Of a stretch of DNA of 64,000 nucleotides, positions 50,552-59,648 are shown piece after piece; position 1 is the first letter of the stretch, and every line of letters starts with the position of its first letter. This DNA comes from Duganella zoogloeoides (GTDB lineage Bacteria > Pseudomonadota > Gammaproteobacteria > Burkholderiales > Burkholderiaceae_D), in contig NZ_CP140152.1 in assembly GCF_034479515.1 (NCBI RefSeq), positions 1,364,001 through 1,428,000 on the forward strand, given 5' to 3'. The position numbers and the translations under genes are program-made. The notes under the pieces were generated by a model. The model was not told the origin of the DNA, did not search any database, and saw only the letters and a program-made list of their open reading frames with translations.

Positions 50552-51097
50552 ATGTTGATGACTGCACTGACAGTGGCGTTGACGCTGCTGTATCCGCTGG
50601 CGATCTGGCTCGGACATGGCAAGGTGGAGCCGCGCTGGCTGGCCATGCTGCTGCTGGCCGCCGCCGTCACGCGCCTGCCGTCGCTGCGGCTGTCGGGCGC
50701 TGCGCGCTGGTCGGTGGCCGGCGCGCTGGCGCTGGTGGCCTGCGCCATCTGGAGCAACCTGCTGCTGCCGCTCAAACTCTATCCGGTGCTGGTGAGCGCC
50801 GCCATGCTGGGCGGCTTCGCCTACAGCCTCACTACGCCGATGTCGGCGGTCGAGCGCATGGCGCGCCTGCGCGGCGAAGATTTCCCGCCGCCGGCGCAAG
50901 CGTATATGCGCACCGTCACCAAGGTATGGTGCGGCTTTTTCATCATTAACGGCGCCATCGCGCTCGGTACGGCGCTGTGGGCCAGCGAGGCTGTGTGGTC
51001 GCTGTACACGGGCGTGGTGTCGTACGCGCTGATGGCCGTCCTGTTCGGCGCCGAATACCTGGTGCGCCTGAGGTTCAAGCGCTTGCATCATGTCTGA
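50552..51097 (+). CDS. COG4648-type integral membrane protein
   Basis: A 181-residue protein with about five to six hydrophobic helices and a short positively charged C-terminus (LRLRFKRLHHV). It matches the COG4648 membrane proteins found in aryl-polyene clusters. No catalytic motif is seen. A role in placing synthesis at the membrane or in transport is possible but unproven. Overlaps the ligase gene by 8 bp. Confidence 0.75.
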   Translation: MLMTALTVALTLLYPLAIWLGHGKVEPRWLAMLLLAAAVTRLPSLRLSGAARWSVAGALALVACAIWSNLLLPLKLYPVLVSAAMLGGFAYSLTTPMSAVERMARLRGEDFPPPAQAYMRTVTKVWCGFFIINGAIALGTALWASEAVWSLYTGVVSYALMAVLFGAEYLVRLRFKRLHHV

Positions 51098-53018
51098 CCT
51101 GTTTTCTACGCCGCTCGACAACCTGGCCGCAGCCCTGGCAGCGCGGCCCGCTGCCGCCCCGGTGGGCTGGCGCGCCGGCGCGCTGGTGACCACTGCCGAT
51201 TTCCTGGCCCGTGCCGGTGCCTGGCATGCATTGCTGCGCGCGCAAGCGGGCGCCAATTTTGCCTTGTACCTCGACGACAGCATCGACTTCGGCGCGGCGC
51301 TGCTGGGCGCCTGGCATGCCGGTAAAACCATCTGGCTCGGCGCCGATACGCTTGACGCCACGTGCGCGGCGTTGCGGGGTTCCGTCGATGGCTTCCTGGG
51401 CCAATACCCGGCGGCGCTGGCGCCGTTGCAGCCGGGCCAGTCTAACCCCGCACACGAGGGCGCGCTGCCAGCCGGCGCGCTCGATGCGGATGCGCCGGCG
51501 CTGGTGGTGTTCACCTCTGGCAGCACCGGCGAACCGCAGGCCATCCCCAAAAAACTGTCGCAGATTGCCAGCGAAGTGGCCACGCTCGACGTGCTGTTCG
51601 GCGCCACCGCCGGCGACGCGGCGGTCGTGGCCACAGTGTCGCACCAGCATATCTACGGCCTGCTGTTCAAGGTGCTGTGGCCGTTGACCACGGGGCGCAT
51701 GGTGCATGCGCTGAGCCTGGGTTTCCACGAAGAGCTGGCGCCGGCGCTGGCGTTTGGCGCCTGCGTGCTGGTGGCCAGCCCGGCGCACCTGAAGCGTCTG
51801 CCCGAACACCTGGACTGGTCGGGCGCTGCGCGCAACCTGCGCGCCGTGTTCTCGTCCGGCGGTCCGCTGGCGCCGGACACCGCGCTGGCCACTGGCGCCT
51901 TGCTGGGCAAGGTGCCGGTGGAAGTGTATGGCAGCTCGGAGACCGGCGGCGTGGCCTGGCGCCAGCGCGCCCATCTCGATGACGACGCCTGGCGCGCATT
52001 CCCTACCGTGGCCTGGAAATTGGGCGAGGACGGCGCGCTGGAAGTACGCTCGCCGCACCTGCCCGACGACAGCTGGCTGGTGCTGGCCGACCGCGCTGCG
52101 CCGGCCGGTGATGCCGCTGATGCCGGTTTCGTGCTGCGCGGGCGCAGCGACCGTATCGTCAAGATCGAGGAAAAGCGGGTGTCGCTCACCGCCATGGAGG
52201 CGGCCTTGCTGGCGTCGGGCCTGGCGGCGGAGGCGCGCGTGATCGTGTGCGAGCCGGCAGCTGCAACGCCGGCATTGCATGCCGCGTCGGCGATGCCAGC
52301 GATGCCAGCGATGCCAGCGATGCCGGCGACGCCTGTGACACCGGCGGCGTCTGCGCCAGGCGCGGCGCTCGCTGGCGCGCAAGCGGCCGTGGCGCCGGCT
52401 GGCGACCGCCAGCGGATCGCGGCATTTGTCGTGCCTACCGCTGCCGGCGCCGAACTGCTGGCCCGTGAAGGCAAGGTGGCATTGAACAACCGCCTGCGCG
52501 CAGCGCTGGCGGCCACCGTGGCGGCGGTGGCCTTGCCGCGCCGCTGGCGGTACCTCGACCGCATGCCGGTCAACGCCCAGGGCAAGACCACGCTGGCAGC
52601 GCTGGAGGCGTTGCTCGATGCCGCCCCGGCGCCGGTAACTGCCCCTCGGCCTGTCCATCAACCGATTTTCCCGCACGTGCGCGAACTCGAACGCGACGAG
52701 CAACGCGTGCTGCTGGAAGTCACGGCCCCGGCCAACCTGCTGTACTTCGACGGCCACTTCGACGTCGCGTCCATCTTGCCGGGCGTGGTGCAGGTGGAGT
52801 GGGCGCTGCATTACGGCCGCCAGTACTTCACGCTGCCGCCGAACTTCACCGGTGTGAATCTGCTCAAGTTCCAGCAGGTGATGCGGCCGGACATGACGGT
52901 GCAGCTCGAACTGGTGCACGACACGGCCAAGGGCAGCCTGAATTTCCGCTACGTGTCCGCCGGTAGCCAGCATTCGAGCGGGCGCATCATGCTGGCGGGG
53001 GAGCATGGCAATGCCTGA
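51090..53018 (+). CDS. AMP-dependent aryl/acyl-ACP ligase fused to a hotdog dehydratase
   Basis: A 642-residue two-domain enzyme. Residues about 1-515 are an ANL adenylating domain: P-loop VVFTSGSTGEPQAIPK (about 139), a YGSSETGG motif, GRSDRIVKIEEKRV, and the C-terminal Lys in NAQGKTT. It should activate the aryl starter and load it on an ACP. A 70-residue Ala/Pro linker containing a repeated AMP tripeptide interrupts the C-terminal subdomain. Residues about 525-642 are a FabZ/ApeI-like hotdog domain (YFDGHFDVASILPGVVQVEW, His near 555). In many clusters these are separate genes. Confidence 0.85.
   Translation: MSDLFSTPLDNLAAALAARPAAAPVGWRAGALVTTADFLARAGAWHALLRAQAGANFALYLDDSIDFGAALLGAWHAGKTIWLGADTLDATCAALRGSVDGFLGQYPAALAPLQPGQSNPAHEGALPAGALDADAPALVVFTSGSTGEPQAIPKKLSQIASEVATLDVLFGATAGDAAVVATVSHQHIYGLLFKVLWPLTTGRMVHALSLGFHEELAPALAFGACVLVASPAHLKRLPEHLDWSGAARNLRAVFSSGGPLAPDTALATGALLGKVPVEVYGSSETGGVAWRQRAHLDDDAWRAFPTVAWKLGEDGALEVRSPHLPDDSWLVLADRAAPAGDAADAGFVLRGRSDRIVKIEEKRVSLTAMEAALLASGLAAEARVIVCEPAAATPALHAASAMPAMPAMPAMPATPVTPAASAPGAALAGAQAAVAPAGDRQRIAAFVVPTAAGAELLAREGKVALNNRLRAALAATVAAVALPRRWRYLDRMPVNAQGKTTLAALEALLDAAPAPVTAPRPVHQPIFPHVRELERDEQRVLLEVTAPANLLYFDGHFDVASILPGVVQVEWALHYGRQYFTLPPNFTGVNLLKFQQVMRPDMTVQLELVHDTAKGSLNFRYVSAGSQHSSGRIMLAGEHGNA
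52291..52326 (+). repeat. 9-bp in-frame tandem repeat in the ligase linker
   Basis: Three perfect copies of CGATGCCAG and a fourth with one change (CGATGCCGG), encoding repeated Ala-Met-Pro. Slippage would change linker length by three residues without a frameshift. It falls in a low-complexity Ala/Pro segment of the adenylating enzyme. Confidence 0.9.
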
Positions 53019-53763
53019 CGTGTTCAATCCCTGCATCGTGGTCCCCGTGTATAACCACGAACATGCGATCGCCACCGTCGTCGATGGCCTGCTGGCGCAT
53101 TGTGTGCCGGTGATCCTGGTCGATGACGGCAGTAACAGCGGCTGCGCGGCGGTACTCGATCAACTGGCGCTGGCGCATGCACAGCGCGTGACGCTGGTGC
53201 GCCTGGCCGTCAACCAGGGCAAGGGCGCCGCCGTGCTGGCCGGCTTTGCGCGCGCGGCGCAACTGGGCTACACGCATGTGCTGCAAATCGACGCCGACGG
53301 CCAGCACCGCACCGGCGACGTGCCCATGTTCCTGGCGCAGGCGAAGGTGCACCCGCAGGCCATCATCGTCGGCCACCCGGTATATGACGAATCGGTGCCG
53401 AAGGCGCGCCTGTACGGGCGCTACGCCACCCACATCTGGGTGTGGATCAACACGCTGTCGTTCGACATCATCGACTCCATGTGCGGCTTTCGCGTCTACC
53501 CGGTGGCCGCAGTCAGTGCGCTGGTGGCGCGCCAGCACATCGGTGCGCGCATGAACTTCGACACCGACATCCTGGTGCGCCTGTTCTGGGACGGCGCGCG
53601 GGTGGTCAACGTGCCCACCCGGGTCAGCTACCCGGCCGATGGCGTCTCGCATTTCCGCGTGTGGCGCGACAACGTGCAGATCTCGTGGATGCACACCAGG
53701 CTGTTCTTCGGCATGGTGCCGCGCATTCCACGCCTGCTGGCGCGCAAGTGGAAATCGGCATGA
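53011..53763 (+). CDS. family 2 glycosyltransferase
   Basis: A 250-residue GT-A enzyme: CIVVPVYNHE at the start, VILVDDGSNSG for nucleotide binding, and QIDADGQH as the metal-binding DXD. A C-terminal amphipathic segment (MHTRLFFGMVPRIPRLLARK) may sit on the membrane. ATG 53011 is preferred over 53005 because GGGGGAG is then 7-8 bases away. It overlaps the ligase gene by 8 bp and the next gene by 4. Probably adds a sugar to the polyene or its lipid. Confidence 0.9.
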   Translation: MPDVFNPCIVVPVYNHEHAIATVVDGLLAHCVPVILVDDGSNSGCAAVLDQLALAHAQRVTLVRLAVNQGKGAAVLAGFARAAQLGYTHVLQIDADGQHRTGDVPMFLAQAKVHPQAIIVGHPVYDESVPKARLYGRYATHIWVWINTLSFDIIDSMCGFRVYPVAAVSALVARQHIGARMNFDTDILVRLFWDGARVVNVPTRVSYPADGVSHFRVWRDNVQISWMHTRLFFGMVPRIPRLLARKWKSA

Positions 53764-54701
53764 GCGCGCGCGGCCTGCACTGGGCGTCGATCAACGAAAT
53801 CAGTTTCGTCGCCGGCATGCGCTTTCTGTTCTGGATATGCCGGGTGTTCGGCCGCTGGCCGTTTCGCATCGTCTTGTACCCGGTGCTGGCGTGGTACGTA
53901 CTCACCAAGCCGCTGCCACGGCGCGCCTCGCGCGACTACCTCGACCGCATGCAGGCGCACACGGGCCGCAAGCTGCCGGGCGTGATGCGCCACTTTGCTG
54001 CGTTTGGCGAGAGCATCCTCGACAAGATGCTGTTGTGGGGCGGCCTGTACCCGGTGGACGACGTGGAATTGCACGGCGGCGAACTGATTACCGACGCCGT
54101 GGCGGCGGGGCAGGGCGGGTTGATGATTTGCGCCCACCTGGGCAACCTGGAACTGTGCCGCGTGCTGTCGCGCCAGCGCCATGACATCAAGCTCACGGTG
54201 CTGGTGCACACCAAGCACGCGCAGGCGTTCAACGACATGCTGGCCAGCCTCAATCCCGACAGCAGTCTCAATCTGATGCAGGTGACCGAGATGTCGCCGG
54301 CCACCGCCATGCTGCTGTCCGAGCGCGTGGCGCGCGGCGAATTCGTGGTGATCGCCGGCGACCGCGTGCCGGTCTCGCACAATCCCCGCGTGGCGGTGGC
54401 CGATTTCCTCGGCGCGCCGGCGCCATTCCCGGTTGGACCGCACATCCTGGCCGGCATCCTGCAATGCCCGGTGTACCTGATTTTTTCCATGCGCCGCGGT
54501 GGCCGCGCGCACGTCTATTTCGAAACGTTCCGCGAACGCGTGCGCATTCCGCGCAAGGACCGCGACGCCGCGCTGGCCGAACTGGCCGGCGACTACGCGC
54601 GCCGGCTCGAACACCATGCGATGCAGGCGCCGCTGGAATGGTTTAACTTCTATGATTTTTGGCATTTACCCGAACTGGAATCTTCCGATGCACCTCGCTG
54701 A
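53760..54701 (+). CDS. LpxL/HtrB-like lysophospholipid acyltransferase
   Basis: A 313-residue membrane-anchored acyltransferase. An N-terminal helix (FLFWICRVFGRWPFRIVLYPVL) is followed by the catalytic motif AHLGNLE (HX4E) and VVIAGDRVPVS. The frame is open much further upstream, but ATG 53760 overlaps the glycosyltransferase stop (ATGA) and matches the family start. The class transfers acyl chains from ACP to lipid A or ornithine/glycolipids; here the donor could be the polyene-ACP. Overlaps the next gene by 14 bp. Confidence 0.87.
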   Translation: MSARGLHWASINEISFVAGMRFLFWICRVFGRWPFRIVLYPVLAWYVLTKPLPRRASRDYLDRMQAHTGRKLPGVMRHFAAFGESILDKMLLWGGLYPVDDVELHGGELITDAVAAGQGGLMICAHLGNLELCRVLSRQRHDIKLTVLVHTKHAQAFNDMLASLNPDSSLNLMQVTEMSPATAMLLSERVARGEFVVIAGDRVPVSHNPRVAVADFLGAPAPFPVGPHILAGILQCPVYLIFSMRRGGRAHVYFETFRERVRIPRKDRDAALAELAGDYARRLEHHAMQAPLEWFNFYDFWHLPELESSDAPR

Positions 54702-56253
54702 CACAGCCCGACTTCAACCATCGCCGCGCACGGTGCACTTCAGCCGCGAGCGGCTCACGCTCGACGACATCGTCGATATCGCCCATGGCCGTGCGACCGC
54801 CGTACTCTCCGACGATCCGGCCTTTCGCAGCGCCATCGCGCGCGGCGCCGAGTTCCTCGAGCGCCTGCTGCGCGAAGACGGCACCATCTACGGCGTGACG
54901 ACCGGCTACGGCGACTCGTGCACCGTGACCGTACCGCCCGCGCTGGTGGCCGAACTGCCACACCACCTGTACACCTACCACGGCGTGGGCCTGGGCGAGT
55001 ACTTCACGCCGGCGCAAACGCGGGCCATCCTGGCTTCGCGCCTGGCGTCGCTTTCCAAGGGCTACTCGGGCGTGAGCGTGGAGCTGCTGCTGCAAATCAC
55101 CCGCCTGCTCGACGCCGGCCTGCTGCCGCTGATCCCGTCCGAAGGATCGGTAGGCGCCAGCGGCGACTTGACGCCCTTGTCTTACCTGGCGGCGGTGCTG
55201 TGCGGCGAGCGCGAAGTGTGGCGCGACGGCGTGCAGGTGCCGGCAGCGCAGGCGTTGGCGGAAGCGGGCATTACGCCGCTGCGCCTGCGCCCGAAAGAGG
55301 GCCTGGCGATCATGAACGGCACGGCCGTGATGACCGCGCTGGCCTGCCTGGCCTACGACCGCGCCGAGTACCTGGTGCGCCTGTCCACCCGCATCACCGC
55401 CATGGCGTCGTTCGCGATGGACGGCAACGCCCACCACTTCGACGAAGTGCTGTTCGCGGCCAAGCCGCACGCCGGCATGCAACAGGTGGCGGCGTGGCTG
55501 CGCAGCGACCTGACGACCACCGAGTGGGAACGCAACGGCAAGCGCCTGCAGGACCGCTACTCGATCCGCTGCGCGCCGCACGTGATCGGCGTGCTGGCCG
55601 ATACGCTGCCGCTGTTCCGCACCATGATCGAAAATGAACTCAACAGCGCCAACGACAATCCGCTGATCGACGCCGACAATGAACGCGTGCTGCATGGCGG
55701 CCATTTCTACGGTGGCCATATCGCCTTTGCCATGGACGGCATGAAGAACGCGGTGGCCAACCTGGCCGACCTGCTGGACCGGCAAATGGCGCTGCTGGTG
55801 GACAGCCGCTACAACCACGGCCTGCCGGCCAACCTGTCCGGCGCCACTGGCGACCGCGCGCCGATCAACCACGGCCTCAAAGCGCTGCAAATCAGCGCTT
55901 CGGCCTGGACCGCCGAAGCATTGAAGCTGACCATGCCGGCGTCGGTGTTCTCGCGCTCGACCGAGTGCCACAACCAGGACAAGGTCAGCATGGGCACCAT
56001 CGCTGCGCGCGATTGCCTGCGCGTGCTGGAACTGACCGAGCAGGTGGTGGCTGCCTTGCTGATCACGGTGCGCCAGGGCGTCTGGCTGCGCTGCCAGGCG
56101 ACGCCCGACGTGCTGCCGCAGTCGCAACTGGCTGCGATGCAGGAAGCGCTGGGCCTGGACGTGGCGCCGGTGGTGGAAGACCGCCGCCTGGAGCCGGACC
56201 TGCGCCTCCTGATCGGCCGTATCCGCGACCAGGCCTGGAGCCTGTATGCGTAA
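54688..56253 (+). CDS. aromatic amino acid ammonia-lyase (HAL/PAL/TAL family)
   Basis: A 521-residue MIO-dependent lyase. The self-cyclising Ala-Ser-Gly is in SVGASGDLTPLSYLA (about 157-159), the catalytic loop Tyr in YGVTTGYGDS (about 68), and FEN-type residues in ENELNSANDNPLID. The selectivity dyad before the GLGEYF turn reads Tyr-His (about 97-98), unlike Ser-His of histidine lyases, His-Leu of the Rhodobacter tyrosine lyase or Phe-Leu of plant PAL. The gene sits in a polyene cluster with no hut genes, so supply of coumarate- or cinnamate-type starter is more likely than histidine breakdown. ATG 54688 is preferred (GGAA upstream). Confidence 0.9.
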   Translation: MHLADTARLQPSPRTVHFSRERLTLDDIVDIAHGRATAVLSDDPAFRSAIARGAEFLERLLREDGTIYGVTTGYGDSCTVTVPPALVAELPHHLYTYHGVGLGEYFTPAQTRAILASRLASLSKGYSGVSVELLLQITRLLDAGLLPLIPSEGSVGASGDLTPLSYLAAVLCGEREVWRDGVQVPAAQALAEAGITPLRLRPKEGLAIMNGTAVMTALACLAYDRAEYLVRLSTRITAMASFAMDGNAHHFDEVLFAAKPHAGMQQVAAWLRSDLTTTEWERNGKRLQDRYSIRCAPHVIGVLADTLPLFRTMIENELNSANDNPLIDADNERVLHGGHFYGGHIAFAMDGMKNAVANLADLLDRQMALLVDSRYNHGLPANLSGATGDRAPINHGLKALQISASAWTAEALKLTMPASVFSRSTECHNQDKVSMGTIAARDCLRVLELTEQVVAALLITVRQGVWLRCQATPDVLPQSQLAAMQEALGLDVAPVVEDRRLEPDLRLLIGRIRDQAWSLYA

Positions 56254-56677
56254 GGCCAAAGAGAGCCGCTGGTTTGCGGAAGTGGAGATGCAGGTGCAGT
56301 TCTTCGACCTCGATCCGATGGAAATCGTCTGGCACGGTCGCTACGTAAAATACCTGGAAGTGGTGCGCTGCGCGCTGCTCGACAAGATCGACTACAACTA
56401 CCCGCAGATGAAGGAGTCCGGCTATGCCTGGCCCGTGATCGAGATGCAGCTGCGCTACGTGGGCTCCGCCGTATTCGGCCAGAAGCTCAAGCTGCGCGCC
56501 GATATCGTCGAGTGGGAAAACCGCCTCAAGATCGATTACCTGATCACCGACGCGGACACCGGCAAGCGCCTGAACCGTGCCAGCACCACCATGGTGGCGG
56601 TCGATATCGCGACCAAAGAGATGTGCTTCGTGTCGCCGCCGGTGCTGTTTGAAAAACTCGGATTGGAACCTGTATGA
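56246..56677 (+). CDS. hotdog acyl-CoA/ACP thioesterase (ApeK-like, 4HBT family)
   Basis: A 143-residue thioesterase with the 4-hydroxybenzoyl-CoA thioesterase signature FFDLDPMEIVWHGRYVKYLE; the first Asp of the DxDPMxIVWHG box is the likely catalytic residue. Expected to hydrolyse acyl thioesters, perhaps clearing misprimed ACP or releasing product. Cytoplasmic. Overlaps the lyase by 8 bp and the next gene by 4. Confidence 0.9.
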   Translation: MRKAKESRWFAEVEMQVQFFDLDPMEIVWHGRYVKYLEVVRCALLDKIDYNYPQMKESGYAWPVIEMQLRYVGSAVFGQKLKLRADIVEWENRLKIDYLITDADTGKRLNRASTTMVAVDIATKEMCFVSPPVLFEKLGLEPV

Positions 56678-57294
56678 ACGCAAGCAAAATGATACGCGCC
56701 GCGCTGGCTGTGACTGCCCTGGTCATGACATCCGTTCCGGCACAAGCAGCGGTACAAGTATCGAAAATCCAGGCCATGCTGGCCAAGCCGGCCATCATGT
56801 GCGGCCGCTTCGACCAGACCAAGACCCTGGCCGGCATGAAGAAGCCGCTGGCCTCCAATGGGCGCTTTTGCGTGGTGGCCGGCAAGGGCGTGTTGTGGCG
56901 TACCCTCAAACCCTTCCCGAGCACGATGCGCCTGACGCGCGACGAAATCGTCAACTACCAGGGCGACCGCGTGGCCATGCGGCTCGACGCCAAGACCGAA
57001 CCCACCGTGCGCATGATCAACAACGTGCTGTTCTCGCTGCTCTCGGGCGACCTGGCGCAGCTCGAATCGCTGTTCGAGGTCGATGGCACGGTGGATGCCA
57101 CCAGCTGGAACGTGTCGCTCAAGGCCAGGCAGGCGGCGCTGGACAAGGCCATCGGCACCATCAAGCTCGAAGGCGGCGCGTACGTGAAAAACATCGTGAT
57201 GAGCGAGAACAGCGGCGACCGCACCAATATCGTTTTCTCCGACATCAAAACCGGTGAATCGGCGCTGACCGCCGAGGAAGCGGCGCTGTTTTGA
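56674..57294 (+). CDS. LolA-like outer-membrane lipoprotein carrier
   Basis: A 206-residue periplasmic protein with a signal peptide (MIRAALAVTALVMTSVPAQA) and a LolA/LolB-like open-barrel pattern: FDQTKTLAGMKKPLASNGRFCVV and LWRTLKPFPSTMRLT. Dedicated LolA copies are regular in aryl-polyene clusters and are thought to carry the lipid product from the inner-membrane exporter to the outer membrane. The MMPL exporter gene follows with a 4-bp overlap. Confidence 0.87.
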   Translation: MNASKMIRAALAVTALVMTSVPAQAAVQVSKIQAMLAKPAIMCGRFDQTKTLAGMKKPLASNGRFCVVAGKGVLWRTLKPFPSTMRLTRDEIVNYQGDRVAMRLDAKTEPTVRMINNVLFSLLSGDLAQLESLFEVDGTVDATSWNVSLKARQAALDKAIGTIKLEGGAYVKNIVMSENSGDRTNIVFSDIKTGESALTAEEAALF

Positions 57295-59648
57295 CGCGTA
57301 CCCGACAACTCGCGGCGCTGTGGGCGCTGGCCGTGTGCCTGCTGCTCGGGCATAACGCCTACCTGTGGCTGGTGCAGCGCATCGTGCCAGATACCGACAT
57401 CATGGCGCTGCTGCCGGTGCAGGAACGCGACCCGGTGTTGCAGGCCTCGTTCGCGCACATGGTCGATGCGGCCCAGCAGCGCGTGATCGTGCTGGTCGGC
57501 GCCGAAGAGTGGACCGATGCCAAACGCGCAGCCGATGCATACCAGGCGGTGCTTGGCACCCGCAGCGATTTATTCGCGGCCGCTGCCATCGACGAGCAAA
57601 CCCAGAACGACTGGCTGTCGGTCTTCCAGCAGCATCGATTGACCCTGCTCACTGCCGAGCAGGAGGCGCAGCTGCGCACGCAGCCCGTGCAGTACTGGCT
57701 CGACGCCGCGCTGGCCAAGCTGTACAGCCCCTTCGGCGGACCCAAGCTCGGGTCGTGGCAGGAAGATCCGTTCGGCTTGTTCGGCGGCTGGGTGCAGGAG
57801 CGCGCCCAGGAAACCCCGGTGCGTCCGCGCGACGGCCATTTGTTCGTGGCCGATGCGCACAAACAGTATGTGCTGCTGCCGTTGACGTTGAAGGTGCCGG
57901 CACTGTCGATGACGGCGCAGGAAACCGTGCTGCCGCTGCTGCAACAGGCCGCAGATGCTGCCCGCAAAGCCGCGCCGAAAGTCGAATTGATCCAGGCCGG
58001 CGTGATCCTGCACGCGGCCAATGCCAGCGCCCAGGCCAGCGGCGAGGTGTCCACCATCGGCATCGGCTCGCTGCTGGGCATCATCGCGCTGATGTGGTTT
58101 GCGTTCCACTCGTTCAAGCCGATTTCGCTGATCCTGCTGTCGATCGGCGTGGGGTTCCTCGGCGCGCTGTCGGTATGCTGGCTGCTGTTCGGCCAGATCC
58201 ATCTGATGACGCTGGTGTTTGGCGCCAGCCTGATCGGCGTGGCGCAGGACTACGGCATCTACTTCCTGTGCAACCGCCTGGCCGCCGGCGAACAGCTCGA
58301 TTCGCCCGCGCTGCTGCGGCGCCTGATGCCCGGCCTGTGCTTCACGCTGCTGGCGGCGGTGATCGGCTACATGGGACTGGCGCTGACGCCGTTCCCGGGC
58401 CTGCGCCAGATGGCGGTGTTCTCGGCGCTGGGCCTGGTGTTCGCGTGGTTGACGGTGGTGTGCTGGTTCCCGGCGCTGATTGGCAGCCGCACGTTGAGAA
58501 GCGGGGCGCTGGTACGCGGCTACGGCGCCGCGTTGCGCGCCTGGCCGCTGCTGCGCTTCAATCGCGCCACGCTGGTGGCGGTGCTGGTGTTCGCGGTGGC
58601 CACCGCTTACGGCGTGAACCGGCTGGGCGCCAACGACGATATCCGCCTGCTGCAAAATCCGCCGAAGCACCTGATCGCCGACCAGATCAAGTTGAGCAAG
58701 CTGCTCGACGCGCCCACGCCGGTGCAGTACTTCTTGGTGCGCGCACCGTCGGCCGAGCAGGTGCTGCAACGCGAAGAACAACTGAAGGCGCGGCTCGACC
58801 CGCTGATCGCCGGCAAGCAGATCTCCGGCTACCAGGCCATGTCGAACTGGGTGCCGTCGGCCGCCACGCAAGCGGCGCGCCGCGCGCTGGTCGAACAAAA
58901 GCTGCTCGGCGACGATGGCCCCTTGCAGGGACTGGCGCGCGAGACCGGCGAGGACGCCGCGTGGATCGCCGCCACCCGCGCCGGCCTGCTGGCGTCCGCC
59001 GCGCCGCTGGCGATGGACGACTTCCTCAAAACGCCGGCCAGCGAGCCATGGCGCCACCTGTGGCTGGGCCAGATCGACGGCGGCTACGCCAGCATCGTGG
59101 CGCTGCGCGGCCTTGGCATGGCCGCCGTGCCGCAGGTGATGCGTGCGGCCGATGGCGTGCAGGGCGTGCAGTGGGTGGATAAGGTGGCCGAGATTTCGTC
59201 GGTGCTGGGCCGCTATCGCGTGAACATGAGCTGGGTGGTGCTGGGCGCGTACGCGGTGGTGTTCGTGCTGCTGTTCCCGCGCTATCGCGGCCGTACCTGG
59301 CGCGTACTGGCGCCCACGGCAATCGCCAGCATCGCCGCGCTGGCGATCCTCGGTTTTGCCTCGCAAAACCTGCAACTGTTCCATGTGCTGGCACTGATGC
59401 TGCTGCTGGGCGTGGGCGTCGATTACGGCATCTTCATGCAGGAACACCCGGACCGGCGCGACCACACGCCGTGGCTGGCAGTGGGCATGTCGGCCGCCAA
59501 TACCATCTTGTCGTTTGGCCTGCTGGGCCTGAGCCATACCCCGGCCTTGCAGGCGTTCGGCCTGACCATGCTGCTGGGGACGGCGCTGGTCTGGCTGATC
59601 GTTCCCTGTTTCGGTACCACCACCACCTCCGAGAGCAAACATGTCTGA
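57291..59648 (+). CDS. MMPL/RND-type exporter of the polyene lipid
   Basis: A 785-residue inner-membrane protein with two repeated halves, each a helix, a large periplasmic loop and then five helices (for example LLGIIALMWFAFHSFKPISLILL and VVLGAYAVVFVLLFPRY). It belongs to the COG4258 exporters of the MMPL superfamily. Start is a TTG (57291) overlapping the LolA stop by 4 bp, with GAGGAA upstream. Likely flips or exports the polyene lipid to LolA-like protein using the proton gradient. Confidence 0.88.
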   Translation: MTRTRQLAALWALAVCLLLGHNAYLWLVQRIVPDTDIMALLPVQERDPVLQASFAHMVDAAQQRVIVLVGAEEWTDAKRAADAYQAVLGTRSDLFAAAAIDEQTQNDWLSVFQQHRLTLLTAEQEAQLRTQPVQYWLDAALAKLYSPFGGPKLGSWQEDPFGLFGGWVQERAQETPVRPRDGHLFVADAHKQYVLLPLTLKVPALSMTAQETVLPLLQQAADAARKAAPKVELIQAGVILHAANASAQASGEVSTIGIGSLLGIIALMWFAFHSFKPISLILLSIGVGFLGALSVCWLLFGQIHLMTLVFGASLIGVAQDYGIYFLCNRLAAGEQLDSPALLRRLMPGLCFTLLAAVIGYMGLALTPFPGLRQMAVFSALGLVFAWLTVVCWFPALIGSRTLRSGALVRGYGAALRAWPLLRFNRATLVAVLVFAVATAYGVNRLGANDDIRLLQNPPKHLIADQIKLSKLLDAPTPVQYFLVRAPSAEQVLQREEQLKARLDPLIAGKQISGYQAMSNWVPSAATQAARRALVEQKLLGDDGPLQGLARETGEDAAWIAATRAGLLASAAPLAMDDFLKTPASEPWRHLWLGQIDGGYASIVALRGLGMAAVPQVMRAADGVQGVQWVDKVAEISSVLGRYRVNMSWVVLGAYAVVFVLLFPRYRGRTWRVLAPTAIASIAALAILGFASQNLQLFHVLALMLLLGVGVDYGIFMQEHPDRRDHTPWLAVGMSAANTILSFGLLGLSHTPALQAFGLTMLLGTALVWLIVPCFGTTTTSESKHV

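Noticed and set aside
54688..56253. Histidine utilisation gene hutH
   Set aside because: No hutU, hutI or hutG nearby, the selectivity residues differ from HutH, and the gene is embedded in the polyene cluster with overlaps.
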